Below, piece after piece: positions 21,662-30,337 of a stretch of DNA of 30,337 nt (positions within the stretch are counted from its first letter, which is position 1; every line of letters starts with the position of its first letter). Under the pieces are notes generated by a model, which was not told the origin of the DNA, ran no database searches, and saw only the letters and a program-made list of their open reading frames with translations. The stretch lies in assembly GCF_008831285.2 (NCBI RefSeq), contig NW_022204872.1:1-30337 (forward strand). Reading direction: 5' to 3'. The position numbers and the translations under genes are program-made. Origin of the DNA: Nymphaea colorata (taxonomy: Eukaryota; Streptophyta; Magnoliopsida; Nymphaeales; Nymphaeaceae).

Positions 21662-22612
21662 ATGGTAAGCGCTCCTCACTCAGGAAAAGCTCACCTCCTT
21701 CTTCGGAGGCCTCACCGGCGGAGTTGAGATCGACATCAAGTTCGACCCCAAGGAGAACCCCAAGTTCCACAAGATTAGGAACGGCAAGGAAAAGGTCAAA
21801 TTGCCAGTCTACTTCAAAAACGATGACATGAGCGGCACAGTCACCGTCTCCCTCAAGGACACCAAGAAGTATTAGCACCTCGGCATCAAGTGCTACCTCA
21901 TCGGCTACCTCGGTAACTCATAATCCACTCAGAAATCTACTCCAATAAAGATCTCTCCACCGAGTTCAACTCCCTCTCAAAGGAGCTCTAGCCCGCTGGA
22001 ATCCTCTCAGAGACTAAGACCTACAAATTTAGGTTCCCCAATTTCGAGAAGGAGTACGAGACATTCAATGGGATTGCTGGCCGCGTGAGGTATTTCATCC
22101 GCGTGGTGGTGGCCAAAAACTACAAGTTCTCCACAACCAAGGAAGAGGACTTCGCAGTGCTGCTGCCTGACGAGACAGTCTAGAGAGACACCGAGGTGGT
22201 GCCGATGAAGATGGAGGTGGGCATTGAGGACTGCCTCCACATCGACTTCGAGTATAATAAATCCTTCTACCACCTCAAGGATATCATCATCGGCAGGGTC
22301 AACTTCCACCTCGTCAAAATCAAAATGAAGAGTATGGAGATCGCACTCGTCAGGAAGGAGACCTTTGGTACTGGCACCACCACCAAGACCGAAACTGAGA
22401 CCCTCGTCAAGTACGAAGTGATGGACGGTTGCCCCGACAAGGGAGAGTCCATCCCCATCAGGATGTACATGAAGGGAGTGCAGCTCGCCCCCTCCTACAA
22501 GAACATCCACAACAGACTCTCAGTCAAGTACTGGATCAACCTTGTCCTGCTCGATGAGTAGGACCGCAGATACTTCAAGCAGACTGAAATCGTCATCTAC
22601 CGCAAGCCCTGA
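21662..22612 (+). CDS. VPS26: retromer subunit Vps26
   Basis: Vps26 is the arrestin-fold subunit of retromer, which returns cargo from endosomes. After removal of a 19-nt and a 20-nt intron the gene gives 303 codons plus UGA with no frame error. Conserved segments in order: EKLTSFFGGLTGGVEIDI, KKYEHLGIK (E = TAG), GYLEIYSNKDLSTEF, KELEPAGIL, MKMEVGIEDCLHIDFEYNKS, FYHLKDIIIG, TETETLVKYEVMDG, KGESIPIRM and VLLDEEDRRYFKQTEI (second E = TAG). Length is near the usual 300-330 residues. The short C-terminus lacks the variable tail of animal Vps26. Codon use is GC-richer than in the left half of the chromosome. Confidence 0.97.
21665..21683 (+). other. 19-nt intron directly after the Vps26 start codon
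   Basis: GTAAGC donor immediately follows ATG 21662-21664 and the acceptor is ACTCAG. Splicing joins ATG to GAAAAGCTC, giving MEKLTSFFGG, which matches the Vps26 N-terminus. Unspliced reading gives an unrelated frame. Coding exon 1 is therefore only the start codon. Confidence 0.88.
21913..21932 (+). other. 20-nt intron in Vps26
   Basis: GTAACT donor and CACTCAG acceptor. Removal, in phase 1, joins GYL to EIYSNKDLSTEF, collinear with the family's GQIELFNDKS-type strand, and sets the frame that stays open to TGA 22610. Confidence 0.93.
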
Positions 22613-22690
22613 TTGTTGCTTTTATGTAATGGCCGAAAAGGCATCATCCTAATTGCAGTCCTCCTAAGTTATGAATATCATTATAACCGA

Positions 22691-23787
22691 ATGAAGTCCA
22701 CCAGTCCCTTCCGAGAGAGCCGCAACAGCCAGGCCCAATCCACCCAGCAGCAGTACGAGGAGGAGTTTTGGAAGATCAAGGCGCAGAGGCTATAGGCCAA
22801 GAACGCAGAGCTCACCAAAGAGAACCAGGAGTTGATCAAGAAGAGCATCTAGAGCAGCAAGAGGGAGCAGGAATTGATAGATAAACTTGCAGCTCAATCC
22901 ACCCTGGATCGGTCGAGGAGTAGGCGCAGGGATGAAAAGGATAAACAAGCTGAGGTGGAGTCTGCCGCCAGAGAATAGATCGAACGTCTGGGGAAATAGA
23001 TTAGGGTCCTGAAGAACGAGCACTCCTTGGAGCTTACCAAGTCCAACTAATAGTGCAAAAGATTGAAGAAGAAGGTGGGAGAGCTGGAAGCAAGGCAAAT
23101 ATCTTGGGTCTCTGGGGATGACCACGCCAACAAAGTGAGGGCACTAACTGAGGAGATAGCAACGCTCGCCAAGCGACTGGCAGTCAGCGAACAGCAGCTG
23201 GAGAGACTGAGAGAAGATAAGAAGAACTCCTCTCTGATATTGACACACTCAACAAAGAAGTCAGCATGATGAAGGCACGAGAGAAGGCAGCCCAAAAGCA
23301 GGAAGAAGAGAACTTGATGGACCTGCGCAGGTATGAAAGATTTATCCACTAGTACAAAGCAGAAAAAGTGGAATCGTCACAGCCAATCACACCGACAGAA
23401 GGTTCATTGAATTTTTCATAAAATTCAAGCGAAGCCTCCAACGAGATTACTCGCTTGAGAAAAGAGGTGTAGGCTTTGGAGAAGTAAAGGTAAAGCAACC
23501 GCAAGCTATTGCTGGACGTATCAACTTGGGAGCACGATAAAAGCCGCACTGAGGCCAGGATCAAGCAAATGGAATGCTAACTATCTGACACCAAATCAGA
23601 GCTAAAGAATGTTCTGACCAAATTGTCCCTCTCCTCAATCAAAAGGCATAATTCAAGGGAAAGGAAAACATATAGGCAAAGGCAAGCCTCACTCTTCTTG
23701 AAATCTTCCTCAAAAAATACAAAATCCAAGCCTTCTGATAGGAATTTAATATAATCTTAACGCAATACACCTACTATTTTATCATGA
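22691..23787 (+). CDS. coiled-coil protein with Ser/Arg/Lys-rich tail
   Basis: Starts MKSTSPFRESRNS at 22691, 78 bp after Vps26, and ends at TGA 23785. Residues from about 20 onward form a long coiled coil (AKNELTKENQEL-like heptads, VRALTEEIATLAKRLAVSE, SDIDTLNKEVSMM). A Ser-rich linker (about 23375-23435) follows, then another coil (ITRLRKEVEALEKERE), and finally a basic tail rich in Arg, Ser and Lys. One base is missing near 23222 (DK/EELLSD), after which the frame is open to the end. About 366 residues. No specific family was recognised. A centrosomal or basal-body scaffold is a guess from composition only. Confidence 0.75.
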
Positions 23788-23856
23788 TAAGGTTTATGGA
23801 GGCTTTTAGGTATGTTCGGGAATATGTTTTATTATTAAATAATATTCGTTTTCTCA

Positions 23857-24653
23857 ATGAGGCGCAAGAGAGCCACCATTTGCACTGAGGTTGAAGCTAG
23901 AAACACTCTCGTGCATATGATACGCGCATCCTCTAGTAGAAGAACCCAAACCTGTTCGACATGATAAACTCTGCCCTCACTAAGGCAACCAATCGCAGCT
24001 ACTTTACTAAACAGTCCCTGGCGCTAAAACTGAAGCAGGCCCAGCGGGAGCACTGCTGCATCGACATAGTCAACCGTAGGAGCCTTGCCTCCTCTACGCA
24101 GAACAAGCGGGCATCAAATGCATCGAACATCGATGATCTCAAGAGGCAGATCAGCTATTTGGAAAGAGACGAGCTCAAATGGGACAAGTTCCCCAAGGAG
24201 AATCAGTAGAATTAAAACCCCTCGATCGCTTCGCAGCTCACCGATACGCAAAAGGGAGTCTTTGAGATGCACTTTGTCAATAGAATTGAGGAAAGCATTC
24301 CCCCGATGGCTCTCAAAGTGTTTAGGAATACATTTAAAACCAATTTCCAAGCTACTTGCGACCAGCAACGCCCTTTGACCACTGAATAAAAGAGAGTGTT
24401 TAAGTATATCGCCAAATAAAGGAAGAAATCTATGAAAAAGTATGGCGTGCTGCTAGGATAAAATGATTCATAGAGGTCCACTATATCTAAGACCATCCAC
24501 AGTCACCTCACAGTGGGTACGCCTTTGCGCAGGATTACGCATAACTGCCGCACCAAAAGGAACCAGAGCTGCACAGTGAACCTAGATACCCTAGAGGGGA
24601 GGAAGTTGGGCAAGAAGCGGTCCTTTTTGATCGAGGAAACCAACCTGGATTGA
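23857..24653 (+). CDS. hypothetical protein, basic
   Basis: Begins MRRKRATICTEVEARNTL at 23857, is spliced across a 26-nt intron to EKNPNLFDMINSALTKATN, and then stays open to TGA 24651, about 256 residues with no frame error. It contains a positively charged helical region (SLALKLKQAQREH), a possible coiled segment (IDDLKRQISYLERDELK) and a mixed C-terminal domain with VFEMHFVNRIEESIP, PLTTEEKRVFKYIAK and a Lys/Arg-rich end. No domain was recognised. Without the intron the gene could start at ATG 23961. Confidence 0.7.
23911..23936 (+). other. 26-nt candidate intron
   Basis: GTGCAT donor, CTCTAG acceptor. Its 26-nt length exactly bridges the frame from ATG 23857 to the long open frame. The donor is weaker than the GTAAG-type donors seen elsewhere, so confidence is moderate. 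Confidence 0.6.
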
Positions 24654-24686
24654 TCTCTAAGTCTAATATATTCATATGTCTATATA

Positions 24687-25225
24687 TCATGATGGGTAGA
24701 AGAGCTTATTGAACTGCGGGGTGAAGTACTACTCGATTTCGCAAATGGTTTCGTTTCCCGATTTGACGGAATAGCTTCTGGCGAGGCCAGGCATGTCATA
24801 TTTGTCCTACAATCTTACAATGGCCTCTCCCATCCAGTTGACTGCTCTAAATTGCTCCACTTTCTGGGCGATCATATTGAAGCCGATGGCCTCTTCGGGG
24901 TTATTAGCCATTATGGAACTGTAGGCTGCTGTCGACCAACTAAGTCACACCCGTATTACTATGATTTGGCAAGCACAAGCAAATTTAGCTTTTTGGTGCT
25001 AAGAGCTGCACACCTGACCTCGATTGTCGGTCCCTTTATGCCCAAACTGTCTCCGAGGATATCTTTCACAGATCCAGCTTTGAAGGTCTAGTGATGAAAA
25101 GGATCCACGATCAAGGATTCTCCAGATAGGTTCTAGATAAGCCGGGAAATAGAGCCGTCGTAATTAAGCATCAACCTGTAGAATTTGTCCAGTTTCAATA
25201 TTGCTGAGTAACAGAGGCAGTACAT
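24687..25225 (-). CDS. hypothetical protein
   Basis: Start taken at ATG 25225 (MYCLCYSAILKLDKF), end TGA at 24687. The reading has SISRLIENLSGESLIVDP, KDILGDSLGIKGPTIEVR, LNLLVLAKSEEYGCDLVG, then one missing base near 24912, and continues MANNPEEAIGFNMIAQK, NWMGEAIVRLEDKYDMP. The same frame is open upstream to about 25370 without an ATG, so the true start could involve an unseen intron or the upstream part may be leader. No family was recognised. The 3' end lies 33 bp from the convergent plus-strand gene. Confidence 0.6.
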
Positions 25226-25385
25226 TCCTTGGAGTATTGAGTCTTGGATATGAGTTTGAACATAATTAGTATTATAACCGATTGATACCTTTTAACTTTA
25301 TACCTCGATTTAAGTACCGCAACCAAAATCGATGGTTTTTGTATTTTCGGTGTAAGTTGTTTGTATGGTGCAAATAAAATGTATA

Positions 25386-26995
25386 ATGAAATTTATTGTT
25401 CAGGACGATGCTGACCAGATCGCGCGGCTACTAACCTCGCTTCAGGATACACCGACTGCAATCTGAGAGTAAGATGGCTAACGGGCGGGCTGAAAGATAG
25501 ATATATAATTCTCCGCAGCCCACGCTTGACTCCAATAAGATAGGATATAGGTTAATCACGCCATTAAGCAGCAAAGCCACCTCTTTATCCAATCATTTAG
25601 TACGACAGGAATCGAGAGTATACCTCACCAACTGAGCCCCATCGATAGGGAGATCTCATAGTTATAGTAAGAGCTGGACTACAAGCGCAATCTCAAAAAG
25701 CATCTTCAAAAATCAAAGCACGAAATCAATTATACAACGCCATACCAAATCAGTGATGATTAGGACATGAGAGTGCAGAGGATAAAGACATAGTAGAGCT
25801 ATATGGATGAGCGATAGGGCACGGCAGTGTGGCACAACCCTGACATATTCAAGTCCACTTGCAAAAAAATCAAGCTCTACAAGATAAAACCAAAAAAAGT
25901 AGAAAAATTGAAACCGATGTTTCAGAACATCTCTGAAGAATTGCCCATAATCGATAGTATCAGAATCGGAAGGTCGAGTCGCAAGACAAATAAGTATTTG
26001 TACTAAATTACCAAAACGCCGACGACTCCAGGAAAGATATACACCAAACGTCGGTTTATCTTCAGTCCTCAGAGGTTTCGATATGACGGGTGGCGCAGAT
26101 TTAGAAAAGCTGTCCATGTGGTTTTATTTATAATCTACCTGAGGAAATACAATGAGAGGATGAGAAGAAACAGACAGGGCTACTTCTAGAGCTTCGTCAG
26201 AGATAAGGTCAAGCAAAAACTGCTCAACCTCAAAAACTACTTTATAGAGCACTCCCAGCCATTTTTTCTAGCCCTTATATCCCAGAACAGTTTTGATTAT
26301 TCGATCCATGAGAGGGATGGCGCTGAGCTGAAGCGCGAGAAACAGAAAAGTCTCAAGAAGCTGATCGAGATGGAGCTGGACTGTGTGGACAAGTGCGTGA
26401 GGACGATGACAAACCGCGAGTTTTTCTCATAGCTATTGTACTATTTGTGCAAGCATGGCAGCTACGCATGCAGCTACCAGATGTTTACTGCGGAGGAACT
26501 TGGCTTGCTGTGCATTTCGCAAGCTTATGGGTATGTCAGCGCTGATAAGCATTTGAATCGTCTGCCATCCTATCATTGGTCTTCATCAAGATCTGCTTTC
26601 AACATCCTACTCCAGCCAAGCAAAGTCCCCATCTTTATCAACTACACCAGCAATACCGAAATCATCTATAAAAACATCAGACTGATAGCACCATTCTCTA
26701 CGAGTTATTCATCGACATCCAAGACAACTACTTGTAGAAAGCTGACGGCGTCTATACTATCGGTAACTGGAAGACAACAAGATTCAATATGAAGAGTGCG
26801 CAATCAATGACTGTAAAATAGGGATTCTACCAGAAGAATGAAGTGATTTCTGGCCTCGCTGACCATAAGTACATCAAAGAGCTATATGGCACTCGCTATA
26901 TGATCGACTATAAGAATATGGTAGAAGAGCTTGTAAATATCATGCACCGGAATATCACCGAAATTCATATGCGAGTAAGGGAAAAGTATTTTTGA
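25386..26995 (+). CDS. hypothetical basic protein
   Basis: Begins MKFIVQDDADQIARLL at 25386 (a second ATG lies at 25379) and ends at TGA 26993. The long middle part (about 25850-26570) is highly basic: KKIKLYKIKPKKVEKLK, FIFSPQRFRYDGWRRF, VVLFIIYLRKYNERMRR. It continues with a helical region ELKREKQKSLKKLIEME. The C-terminal part (about 26580-26990) reads ILYELFIDIQDNYLEKADG, IGNWKTTRFNM, IKELYGTRYMIDYKN. Frame changes are needed near 25430, 25625 and 26570. No known domain was recognised. A nucleic-acid or microtubule binder would fit the charge, but this is speculation. Confidence 0.6.
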
Positions 26996-27115
26996 GTTTA
27001 ATCAAAAATAACTAATTCTGATTTTTAAGATCTTATCAAGAATGCTACGCATTTTATTCAATAAACATGGGTATCTTTTTATAAAATGAATTATCTCAAT
27101 CATCTGCGGAAAAGA
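26996..27115. other. convergent 3' spacer
   Basis: About 120 bp of AT-rich sequence between two stop codons on opposite strands. It must hold both polyadenylation regions. No AATAAA signal stands out clearly. Confidence 0.4.
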
Positions 27116-28660
27116 TCATGAAGAATTTGTACAACGCTTTTTGTGGGCATATTAATCAGATTTTAGACACTTTTCAGAACAATAGACTACAGCCTTGCAG
27201 TCACAGACCACTCCTAAATTAGTAGATGTTCGACAGTACGTGCAACTACCTTTCAAGCTTTAAGTCTAATTGAAAAATATCCACGATTTTTTCTGCTCTT
27301 TATACTCCACGGCAATTAAGGAGTAATTATCAATATTATAGTCCTTCAGTTTCTTGTCCTATTTGAGTAGTACTCCATCCATATAAAGCTTATAGTCAAA
27401 TGTGGGATTGGCTTTACAGTTGTTCTTTATTTGGGTAAACAATTGGCTGATCGATACTCCTCTTCTCACAAGCCACAAACGAGGAGGACCCTATATCTTG
27501 CAATACTTGTAGTTCTTTATCAGTTAGTTGGATGCCGATTTCACAATAAATTGAATTAGATCTTTGATGTAGGCTTAGGATGAGTATTATATGGTCTTTT
27601 CCATAAAGCTGGAAACTTACTATTTTTCAATATTCAGGCAAACGTCATTAAAGATAATCACCGACTTCAGCTGCATTAATAAATCTTTACATTCAAAATA
27701 GATTTGCTTTAGAATCTGTTGACTATTGAGGCATTCTATGATCCGGTTTTTTCCTAAGTTAATCGGGTTCTAAATTATATAGTTACTACCTGTCCAAGGG
27801 CACTTTGCCTCTAAAATTGTGATCAGTTCTTTTAGAATCTGTGAGTGTAACTTTAACTTGGAATTGATTGATCAATGCATGCTGCTAAATGGGAGATATT
27901 TAGTTCTTGCCCTCCATCTGGTTAATTGAGATTTAGGTCTTGAAATAAGCCATTTCGCGCTCCCACCTAGCAGATTCAACACAAGGTCGTTAGTGATAAC
28001 CCTCGCCTCATTCAAGTTACCATTTGCACCTGTGTGGATCGCTACTGCGACTATTTTATTTTGTCTTTGGACTAAAATAGGACTGCCACTATTTCCTTAG
28101 AATGTAGACAGTTTGTGACTGAGAATCGGAGAATTGATTATGGAAACTGCTTCCTTTTTCCAGAGGCCGAACTGGATGGCTGAGTTTTAGCTGTGGGCAT
28201 CTCTACGATACCCAGAAATGCCTATCTCTTCACTTTGCTCCGAGTAGTTGAGTCCAAGCTCAATCATGCTTCCTTTGTCAGCTTAGCGTTCAAGCTTAAG
28301 AAGCGCATAGTCGTAATGATGCCTTTGTTGCTCTTAGCAGTCTGCATATTCGCTGGGAATGCGAAAGTTAACAATCTTAAATACACTACCCTCTTCGAAA
28401 TCTCCAGACACTCCGAGGTAAAATCTCATATTTTGGTGCTCCCCAGCATCTCTCGAGTAGACATTGTGGGCTGTGGTGAGTACGATATCAGGTCCTATCA
28501 GAAATCCAGTGCCGATGCCTGTCTCCCCAAATCTGTTTTGGAAGTAGAGGGCTCCAATGCAGTTAAAGGGGTATTCCTGCACATTTTTGAAGTTGAATAT
28601 CTTGAATCCTCTGTCCTTGAAGTCAATCTATTTTTCGTAGAGGCCATCACAGCTGTCCAT
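27116..28660 (-). CDS. trypsin/V8-like serine protease fused to ubiquitin-like and MYND domains
   Basis: From ATG 28660. An N-terminal S1-fold protease domain has GTGFLIGPDIVLTTAHNVY (His65), HHYDYALLKLE (Asp117) and TFEGNSGSPILV (Ser191; E = TAA), a complete His-Asp-Ser triad of V8/Glu-endopeptidase style. No signal peptide is visible. A helical middle follows (LKELITILEAKCPW, FMEKTIEYSSEAYIKDL). Next is a ubiquitin-like segment (about 27270-27480; LYMDGVLLKEDKKLKDYNID). A C-terminal MYND zinc finger (about 27120-27240) has CTYCRT, CDCKAVVYCSEKC and HKKRC, ending at TGA 27116. The frame near 27850-27910 needs two or three small corrections to avoid one in-frame UGA, so two separate genes are possible. 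The total is about 515 codons. Confidence 0.7.
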
Positions 28661-28738
28661 CCTGGAAAGGCAGATAATAAAAATTATCAAAGAGCTAAGG
28701 ATGCATCATTATACATACTTTTGAGCAAATTAGATGAA

Positions 28739-30051
28739 TCAATCAATTTCTTTCTTCGCTGCCAATTTATAAGCCTTTAGGAACACTTCATATCGTTTGT
28801 TGGTATAATCTTCCATTTCAGAGTAGAGTTCCAGCATGTTTTACTCCACACCGTAAATTGCTCCTGCGATTTGCCCAGCAATTGAGCCAACTGTATCACA
28901 GTCTCCTCCCATATCTGCGTTTTTGGTCACAACTTCCAAAAAGGAATTCGAAAAGTATACGGTATGGAGGGCCATGGCGAGCGCGTCCATGCAGTATGAG
29001 CCAATGTAGCCAGGCTGTTGCTTGAACCTGCATGGAGAGTAGGTGTGGGTTGGGTCTCTCCAGTTCCAGTTACGATCGTTGGTACTTTTGTTGAATTTTT
29101 TGAACTTCTTGTTTTGAGCCAAAATCTCGAAATGCTCTTGAGGTTACATTAACCCTCTGGCTAAACACTCAACGCTCTTATTGTTTGTCTGGAACTTATC
29201 GCATATCTCAATAAGCAGCTGCTTTCCATCTATTTATTCTTTACGGTTGACAAGTCCAATTATGATTGCTGCCATTAGTCTGCAGCATTATAAGGCTTCA
29301 AGTCCGTTATGGGTTGTAAGGCTTTGAAGGCCTGAATACAGTATACCCTTCTAAGGGTGGTTACTGTAGGCGATAGGCACTGGAGCCAGTCTCATTAATG
29401 AGCCATTTCCATTGTTGAATCGGTCACCTTCTTCTGTGTAGTCTTCTTGGCTATCTAAAAATTAATCCATAGAAATCGAAATGTTTCCTCCAAGCCCAAT
29501 TGAACGAGCTCTTCCTCCATTATTAAGCCCATGATGAAGCCAAGCTATGAAGGTGTGTCGAATATTCTTTGGATTGAACTCATACTTGTTAAGCAGAATG
29601 CTATCAGCCAGGCATAGACCCATCGAGGCATCATCAGTCCACACTCCTACCTTTCCATGGCGGCTCTAGAGCTGGTTCTGAAGAATGGCAACATGGATGT
29701 CATTAAAACTGGTTTTGATTATTCCATAGCCCTATTTCCTAAATTTCATGAACTCTGTGCAAGCGCCAAGAGCGTCTCCGATGGCCATGCCTAGGATGGC
29801 CGCAACTCCTCTTGAGATAGATTTATCTTTCAATTAGTTTAGCAAAGGTTGGAAGGATTTCTTATCTCTAACTTCCTGAAAGATTTGGTTAATCTAAGAC
29901 GATCTTTATCTTAGGCAGAAATCACTGAGTGGTTGTTGAATGATGAGATACCAAGCCGGTTGTAAGCTTTGTTTTGGTAATACAACTGCATTGCACACAA
30001 TAAGAAGCTTTTGTTGTTTTGTGGTTGATATTGCTCTACTCTCTGCTTCAT
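28739..30051 (-). CDS. ADP-ribosylglycohydrolase (DraG/ARH-like)
   Basis: This family removes ADP-ribose from proteins or related substrates using two Mg2+ ions. Landmarks: GVAAILGMAIGDALGACTEF, then VGVWTDDASMGLCLADS (metal-binding TDD motif), GNGSLMRLAPVPIAYS, SLTTHNGLEALECCRL (first E of ECC = TAA), SPCRFKQQPGYIGSYCMDAL and the C-terminal metal-binding NADMGGDCDTVGSIAGQIAG. The frame is intact from about 29880 to TGA 28739. The N-terminal 40-60 residues from ATG 30051 need either a 50-nt intron (29876-29925) or a one-base correction to join. No signal peptide or transmembrane segment is seen. It is the last gene before the right telomere, with the protease gene 78 bp downstream on the same strand. 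Confidence 0.93.
29876..29925 (-). other. 50-nt candidate intron in ADP-ribosylglycohydrolase
   Basis: Minus-strand GTGATT donor and TTTCAG acceptor. Removing it keeps the frame from ATG 30051 into EVRDKKSFQPLLNELKD. A one-base deletion in the TCTTTCAGG stretch explains the frame change equally well, so this is tentative. Confidence 0.4.
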
Positions 30052-30243
30052 AATAGCCTCACATCTCTATGTGCGTTGCTGTCTTTCGATGTGAGTCTAG
30101 TTGGGGAATTTGAGATCCTTTTACATTTTGATTATATTTCTTTGGTAAATTAAATCTTTTATAAAATGGAACCGCCTTCTGCTACCTATCAGGAAATAAC
30201 AAATTTGTATTCTCATATTTAGTCGAAGATCATCAAGTGGCTA
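30052..30243. other. right subtelomeric non-coding region
   Basis: About 190 bp of AT-rich sequence between the start of the ADP-ribosylglycohydrolase gene and the telomere. It must contain that gene's promoter. No other feature was seen. Confidence 0.5.
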
Positions 30244-30337
30244 TTGGGGTTGGGGTTGGGGTTGGGGTTGGGGTTGGGGTTGGGGTTGGGGTTGGGGTTG
30301 GGGTTGGGGTTGGGGTTGGGGTTGGGTTGGGGTTGGG
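30244..30337. repeat. right telomere, G4T2 repeats
   Basis: About 94 bp of TTGGGG repeats, the complement of the left array, with the G-rich strand running 3' outward. One shortened GGG unit lies at 30324-30326. Together with the left array it defines a 30.3-kb linear chromosome. Confidence 0.98.

Noticed and set aside
22007-22510. 167-residue minus-strand open frame opposite Vps26
   Set aside because: It mirrors codons of the firmly identified Vps26 gene and is rich in His, Leu, Asp and Val as expected from an antisense frame.
462-30051. Ciliate code with UAR = Gln (table 6)
   Set aside because: Possible, but conserved-site comparisons in five or six families favour Glu; the single Gln-like site, in AP-4 beta, is not a conserved Gln in AP-4.
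1-30337. tRNA, rRNA, transposon, terminal inverted repeat (other than telomere) or CRISPR array
   Set aside because: None was found on reading through both strands; only simple AT-rich spacers lie between genes.

Overview
This window is a complete ciliate macronuclear minichromosome. It starts with about 100 bp of CCCCAA telomeric repeats and ends with about 94 bp of GGGGTT repeats. No tRNA, rRNA, transposon or CRISPR array was seen. In every gene UAA and UAG are sense codons and UGA is the only stop. At conserved sites in Vps26, GH31, an alpha/beta hydrolase, the ADP-ribosylglycohydrolase and a SAPS-like protein, the UAR codons fall where relatives carry Glu, not Gln. That is the peritrich code (NCBI table 30), so the source is probably a peritrich such as a Vorticella, Carchesium or Epistylis relative. 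This is an inference. Alignments were made by eye and from memory.

The chromosome is packed with about 17 genes, usually 30-160 bp apart. Plus-strand block, 0.46-15.05 kb: a membrane-anchored SPRY-like protein, a GH31 glycosidase, an unknown protein, an alpha/beta hydrolase, a SAPS-like phosphatase regulator, a multi-zinc-finger protein, a long coiled coil and a membrane/extracellular protein. Minus-strand block, 21.6-15.1 kb: the AP-4 beta subunit, an unknown protein and a 1030-residue secreted Cys-rich repeat protein. Plus-strand block, 21.66-24.65 kb: the retromer subunit Vps26, a coiled coil and an unknown protein. Then come an unknown minus-strand gene, an unknown plus-strand gene, and two minus-strand genes: a chymotrypsin-fold protease fused to ubiquitin-like and MYND domains, and an ADP-ribosylglycohydrolase next to the right telomere.

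Introns are very small: 19, 20, 20, 21, 22, 26 and 35 nt, with GT-AG ends. Vps26 has one directly after its start codon. Two endosome/TGN trafficking genes, AP-4 beta and Vps26, diverge from a 54-bp spacer. Several genes need repeated one-base corrections to keep their reading frame, while Vps26 and the Cys-rich gene need none. This looks like uneven consensus deletion error, but true frameshifting or decay cannot be excluded from sequence alone. Coordinates of frame-broken genes therefore span the whole locus.
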